From Leishmania martiniquensis (lineage: Eukaryota; Euglenozoa; Kinetoplastea; Trypanosomatida; Trypanosomatidae): a stretch of DNA of 64,000 nt. Below the pieces are notes generated by a model. The model did no database searches. It had not been told where the DNA came from and worked only from the letters and a program-made list of their open reading frames with translations. The stretch is from assembly GCF_017916325.1 (NCBI RefSeq), contig NC_090166.1, positions 1,444,228-1,508,227 of the forward strand. The letters are read 5' to 3'. The translations under genes were made by a program, and so were the position numbers. Each line of letters starts with the position of its first letter. Position 1 is the stretch's first letter. Below, one piece after another: positions 60,478 through 64,000 of the stretch.

Positions 60478-61270
60478 TCACGCATCGGCAACCGCACTCA
60501 ACGACCTTGACAACAGCGGTACCACAACATGCACGGCGGCCGCCTTCACAGCCGTCAGCTCAGCGTGGGTGCACACGGTCAGCGCTCTTTCGCCACGCCG
60601 TCTGTCCATCGACGAAATAAGCGAAGCGGAGCGGCTGTGAGCTATCCACAGAGCGTCCAGGGCATCGAAGGGGGGAGACACGCGCCCATCAGGACAACCA
60701 CACCCACTGAAGGCGACGGCTGGCTTGAAGTGAGCTCGCGACGCAGCACAGCCTTGCTCGGCAATCTCACCTTTACGTTGAGCGCACCAGCGAAGGGGCT
60801 CTTCGGTACGAGAGCCCCGCCGCAACCCACCCTGCCTTCACGACAGTCCTATGCGCGCTGAACAGTGCGGTGATGTACTGGCGCCGGCCTACCGAGAACT
60901 CATTCCTCTCACACGCGTCTACCTTCCGCACCGATACCCCCGCCCCCTGCGGCGCTTTGCCTTCTCACCCAAATCGGCGGCACAATCGTCACTGAGCAGC
61001 GCCTCACACGCCACAACAGAAACGACATCGTCGGCGACGAGCAGTTGCAGACCGTCCGCCTCCACCTCCTTCGACACAACGAAGCCTGCCGCCTCAACCG
61101 GGAGTGCCACGCCGATGGTGACGTTTTGAAGCACCCTTTCCTCCAAAAAGACGCCACAGCCCTTCTCCAGCACCGGCCCAGCGAGGGCGAGTAGCCCTGT
61201 CACCGTACTCGGCCCGGTGTACGCAGGCGTGGCCAGGAAATCGGCGAGGTGAGGAAGCCGAGCGAAACTC
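60478..61270 (-). pseudogene. Coding-like fragments in several frames, possible decayed gene
   Basis: Three adjacent minus-strand segments in different frames look protein-like. From about 61255 to 60919: ADFLATPAYTGPSTVTGLLA continuing LAGPVLEKGCGVFLEERVLQ and on to EADGLQLLVADDVVSVVACE, with a TAG just upstream. At about 60830-60700: PFAGALNVKVRLPSKAVLRR. At about 60660-60478: FDALDALWIAHSRSASLISS and on to VVPLLSRSLSAVADA. The Val/Leu/Gly-rich strand-helix pattern suggests the remains of a soluble alpha/beta enzyme. I cannot name the family, and no intact frame links the pieces. Confidence 0.3.
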
Positions 61271-62341
61271 TACTGCACAGCGTTCATCGTGAAGAGTGGC
61301 CAGGCGTTCCCGCAGCTGGCTTGGCTCGAATGGCTGTCACAGAGGCTCTACTCGCCAAAGGGGGACATCGTAAGAGTTGCTAGGGATGCTCCCGCGGTAG
61401 TCACTGGAGACAGCCCTCTCGCCACGCGGCAACAGAAGGAAGGGCGAAGAAGCGCGCGGCACAGATCTTCTGCTCGCGTGCGCCTGCGAGCGAGAGAGAG
61501 CAAAGAGGAAGAGGAAATGCTGCACTGGGGTCAGGGGAGGCTGAGTGCACTTGGAGGAGGAGACCATCGAGAAGCATCGCAGAAGCACACGCGACAGAGG
61601 CTGCTGATCCGCGCAGCAGTTCGTGAAGTCCGGAGAGAGGACCACGGCAGCGCGCCTGCACGGAACCCAGAAGAAAGGTGCATCGCCTGCGTCGATGTGT
61701 GCACCAAGAGTCAAGCGTCAGGTCGATGTCGTTGAGACCATTGCCGGTGCAGGCGAATGAGAAACCCCCAAAAGGCGGTGCCAATCACGTCGCTGAGCCT
61801 GCCATGCTTCGTTTCACTCCTTCGCCTCCACCCTCGATCGGTGCCGACCAGAGATCTACGCGTCCCCCCCCCAACCATCACCGGCTCACCCAAGCTCGAG
61901 CGCTTATTGGCTCTGCTGTGGACTGCACGCACACGGGCTTGCGCGGCGGCTGAGACTTCGGCCGTACCACAGGCAGCACACGCGGCACGCAAGCGCCAAG
62001 AGATATATATCTGCCTGCGCATCCACGCTGCCGTCTCTGAATCGGGTGAGCAGGAGGGTACACCTTAGGTTGTAATAGCCGGCGCTGCTTTGCCCCCCGC
62101 CCGTTCTCTCTCTCCTCCCCTCCCCCTCCTCGAACCCCTTCCCCTCAGCCGGCACTTCCGTCGACGTCGGGCAACGCCATACCGCACTGCGCACCTCACG
62201 AAAGAGGGAAAGAGGCCGAGAAGAGGGACAGGGAAAGCCCGAAGAGAGCCGCAACAACAGCAGTAGTGCGCGCACACAGCAGAAACTCACCACCCACCTC
62301 GCCAAGGCGTGGCCACATCTTTGGCGTGCTTGCCCACACTT

Positions 62342-63070
62342 TTACTCCTCGGCCGCGTCGGCCGCCTCACTGTTCCCGCCGGCAGTAGCTTCAGTTGCCT
62401 CAGCAGGGCCCTCCTCGTCGACCCGCACGACGCGCTTCACCACCGACACTGTCGGCGCGGGCGTTGCGGCCGACGCAGCCGTCGGCCGGATCGAGCAGGA
62501 GCGCAGGGCGGTTGTCATGCGATCGATATCACGCGTCAGCTCGCTGTTCTTGTCGATGATGCCTTGCATCTGCCTGTTCGCCTTGACCATGTCGCCCTTC
62601 CACTTCTCCGTCATGCTGCGCACCATCTCCACCATCTCATCTGTCTGCTGCTTCACCGACGCCTTCGCAGCCTCACATTTGCGGCGGATGGAGCGGCGTG
62701 TCCAGGCGATCCAGTACCACATAACAACAAAGACGACCACGCACGCCGCAGGCACGTTGAACTCTTCCCTCCACTGGCTCTGAACGAGCCTTGTCGCGTG
62801 TGTCTGCACGGCATTGAAGTCGCGCTTCTTGACCGCGTCCATGACCTCGTTCGCAGGGAAGCGGTACGCCTCCGACTTTGCCGAGCTCTGTGCGGTGCTG
62901 CTGCCGTTTACCGCATCCGGTGTATTGGCCAGGATGCTCGAGTCCGCCTTCTTCACCTCTCCACTGTCACACGCCATAGCGGACGCCTCACCCTTGAGAC
63001 TGTTTGATTGCCTCTGCGCCGCCGTCATCAGTGGCACCGAGCACGACCCCCGTCGCATGGCACGCCACAT
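62342..63070 (-). CDS. Single-pass membrane protein with coiled coil, 242 residues
   Basis: Not recognised as a named family. From ATG 63070 (MWRAMRRGSCSVPLMTAAQR) there is a polar N-terminal part. A short helical segment (FPANEVMDAVKKRDFNAVQT) follows, then one clear transmembrane helix at about residues 104-122 (FNVPAACVVVFVVMWYWIAW) flanked by basic residues (TRRSIRRK). A coiled coil follows (about 130-185, VKQQTDEMVEMVRSMTEKWK) and then an acidic Ala/Glu tail. Positive charges after the helix suggest the coiled coil faces the cytosol or matrix side. Its organelle is unknown; the basic N-terminus could be a weak mitochondrial signal. Later ATGs (MTAAQRQ at residue 15, MACDSG at 32) are possible starts. 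Confidence 0.8.
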   Translation of the reverse strand: MWRAMRRGSCSVPLMTAAQRQSNSLKGEASAMACDSGEVKKADSSILANTPDAVNGSSTAQSSAKSEAYRFPANEVMDAVKKRDFNAVQTHATRLVQSQWREEFNVPAACVVVFVVMWYWIAWTRRSIRRKCEAAKASVKQQTDEMVEMVRSMTEKWKGDMVKANRQMQGIIDKNSELTRDIDRMTTALRSCSIRPTAASAATPAPTVSVVKRVVRVDEEGPAEATEATAGGNSEAADAAEE

Positions 63071-63751
63071 TTTTTTTACGTGCTCCCCAATAGCTACTTA
63101 GAGAAGGACAGGGTGGGGGTGAGGGGAGGGCAGTGAGGGCCCAGTGGGGTTGCGCTCTGTATGAGCCTCGATGTGTTTTTTTTCCTCTGAGGCCGCGACG
63201 GCGTCGGCGTGCCTCCTAGCGCCTGCGTCTCTCGGTGGGGGGGCGGATTCCACTGTGCGTCAGGAAACTTACGCGCTCAAACGGGCACAAGCGGTGAAAG
63301 GGGGAGAAAAAGAGTGAGAAAAAAGGGGGTGGTGGGAAAGCGGAAATGGCTAGAAGGACATTGACAGGTGTGCGACCGCGTAGCGATGCACAGGAAGGGG
63401 CAGGGGTGCATTGGGCGCTTGCCCTCGGTGGGTAGCCTCCCCTGCACAGGGCACATGCACAGGCGCGCACTGCCGACTCGACGGAGGCTGAACACGCGGT
63501 AATCGGTGGAAACGCATAGAGCAGGTGAGGGATGCTGAGAGGAGGGGCTCGCCCACACCGCTGTGTCTGGGCACGCAAGAACACCGTGGGCACAGCGTAA
63601 AATACCGGTAAGAGTGTACGAGCACAGCGAAAAACGGTTAACCACCGCTGCGCGTCGGGCGGCGCCTGTACCAACGCACTCGGGTGGGCACAGGCATGCG
63701 GATATCAATGGCGCCGGCCAAACCGATCCTCCTATCGTACCCACTCTTGCC
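63071..63751. other. Intergenic region
   Basis: This is the leader of the membrane-protein gene and the cyclase-like 3' UTR. Purine-rich plus-strand blocks lie at 63108-63135 and 63294-63335, with a T run at 63174-63184. Open frames here look spurious. Confidence 0.55.
63097..63098 (-). promoter_or_regulatory. Predicted spliced-leader acceptor for the membrane-protein gene
   Basis: A C/T-rich minus-strand tract (63099-63132) ends in CTAAG with AG at 63098-63097, 27 nt before ATG 63070. Confidence 0.45.
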
Positions 63752-64000
63752 CTACTCGTCGTCGATGACAGCCACCGCGCGTACCGGCGAGCCATCGCCG
63801 CCCTGAATACGCAGCGGAAGTCCGTAAAAGGTGAAGGACTTGCCAATGAGATCCTCGACGTTCACGAGGTCTGTGTAGGTGATGATGCCACGACTCAGTA
63901 GCAGACGCTCCGTCTTCTCCTCCAGTGGGCCACCAACAAATGGCGCGTTGGCAGCCACGATGCGCGGCACACACTCGGCCGGCACAGCCTCGTGGAAGAG
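63752..64000 (-). CDS. Cyclase / kynurenine-formamidase-family protein, C-terminal part (cut by the right window edge)
   Basis: The frame enters from the right edge and gives 82 C-terminal residues ending at a stop at 63752. The segment PAECVPRIVAANAPFVGGPL, then LVNVEDLIGKSFTFYGLPLR and GGDGSPVRAVAVIDDE, matches the C-terminal end of the putative cyclase (metal-dependent kynurenine formamidase-like) family, where L-x-N-L-x-x-L...F-x-F-x-x-x-P-L-x-[IL]-x-x-x-x-G-x-P-x-R-A-x-A is typical. The metal-binding His/Asp motifs of the N-terminal half lie outside the window. The substrate is unknown; trypanosomatid members are annotated only as hydrolase or cyclase. Confidence 0.82.
   Translation of the reverse strand, partial: LFHEAVPAECVPRIVAANAPFVGGPLEEKTERLLLSRGIITYTDLVNVEDLIGKSFTFYGLPLRIQGGDGSPVRAVAVIDDE

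Larger units (their letters stand above)
59338..62341. other. Long intergenic region
   Basis: These 3 kb lie between the 1535-residue protein gene and the membrane-protein gene. The only notable content is coding-like debris at 60478-61270 (separate entry). CT-rich plus-strand sequence at 62099-62148 is opposite to the usual bias. A 244-codon minus frame at 59721-60455 has no protein-like pattern. Confidence 0.5.

Overview
The window looks like nuclear chromosome DNA from a trypanosomatid of the Leishmania group. Every convincing protein gene is intronless and lies on the minus strand. The GC-rich genes are separated by intergenic tracts of 0.5 to 3 kb full of CA/GT dinucleotide runs and strand-biased purine blocks (pyrimidine on the minus strand). 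That is the expected layout of a polycistronic unit whose mRNAs are made by spliced-leader trans-splicing and polyadenylation. Transcription runs from the right end (64000) to the left end (1). The species cannot be fixed from the sequence alone. From memory, the squalene synthase - Nudix hydrolase - NEK kinase - acetyl-CoA carboxylase order resembles Leishmania chromosome 31.

The left third (1-24.6 kb) holds, left to right: the N-terminal part of an aldo/keto reductase cut by the window edge; a VPS11-like HOPS/CORVET subunit with a C-terminal RING; an FG-repeat Nup54/57-like nucleoporin; an 83-residue RIIa/DPY-30-like protein; a small protein resembling the HAPSTR (C16orf72) stress-response family; an inositol-polyphosphatase/bisphosphate-nucleotidase-like enzyme; an unrecognised 250-residue protein; squalene synthase (sterol pathway); a peroxisome/glycosome-type NADH pyrophosphatase; and a NEK kinase with a probable C-terminal PH domain.

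The centre (27.6-38 kb) holds the 2168-residue multidomain acetyl-CoA carboxylase and a PP4 regulatory subunit 3 (SMEK) homologue. The right half (39.5-59.4 kb) is a run of large, poorly conserved, cytoskeleton-like proteins: a 1896-residue coiled-coil protein with Sfi1-like Trp motifs, a divergent kinesin-like protein that seems to lack the P-loop and is split by a frameshift, a 458-residue coiled-coil protein, a 471-residue unknown, and a 1535-residue low-complexity protein followed by an in-frame TGA and a further 149 open codons. The right end has a single-pass membrane protein and the C-terminus of a cyclase/kynurenine-formamidase-family protein cut by the edge.

Start codons were chosen as the first in-frame ATG compatible with family alignment and with a plausible upstream polypyrimidine-AG splice acceptor. 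Several longer open frames begin with GTG or TTG and were trimmed. No rRNA, tRNA, CRISPR array or recognisable intact transposon was seen. The most interesting points are the frameshifted pseudo-motor kinesin (46.5-49.2 kb), the in-frame TGA extension (54.28-54.73 kb), the HAPSTR-like protein, and coding-like debris at 60.5-61.3 kb.
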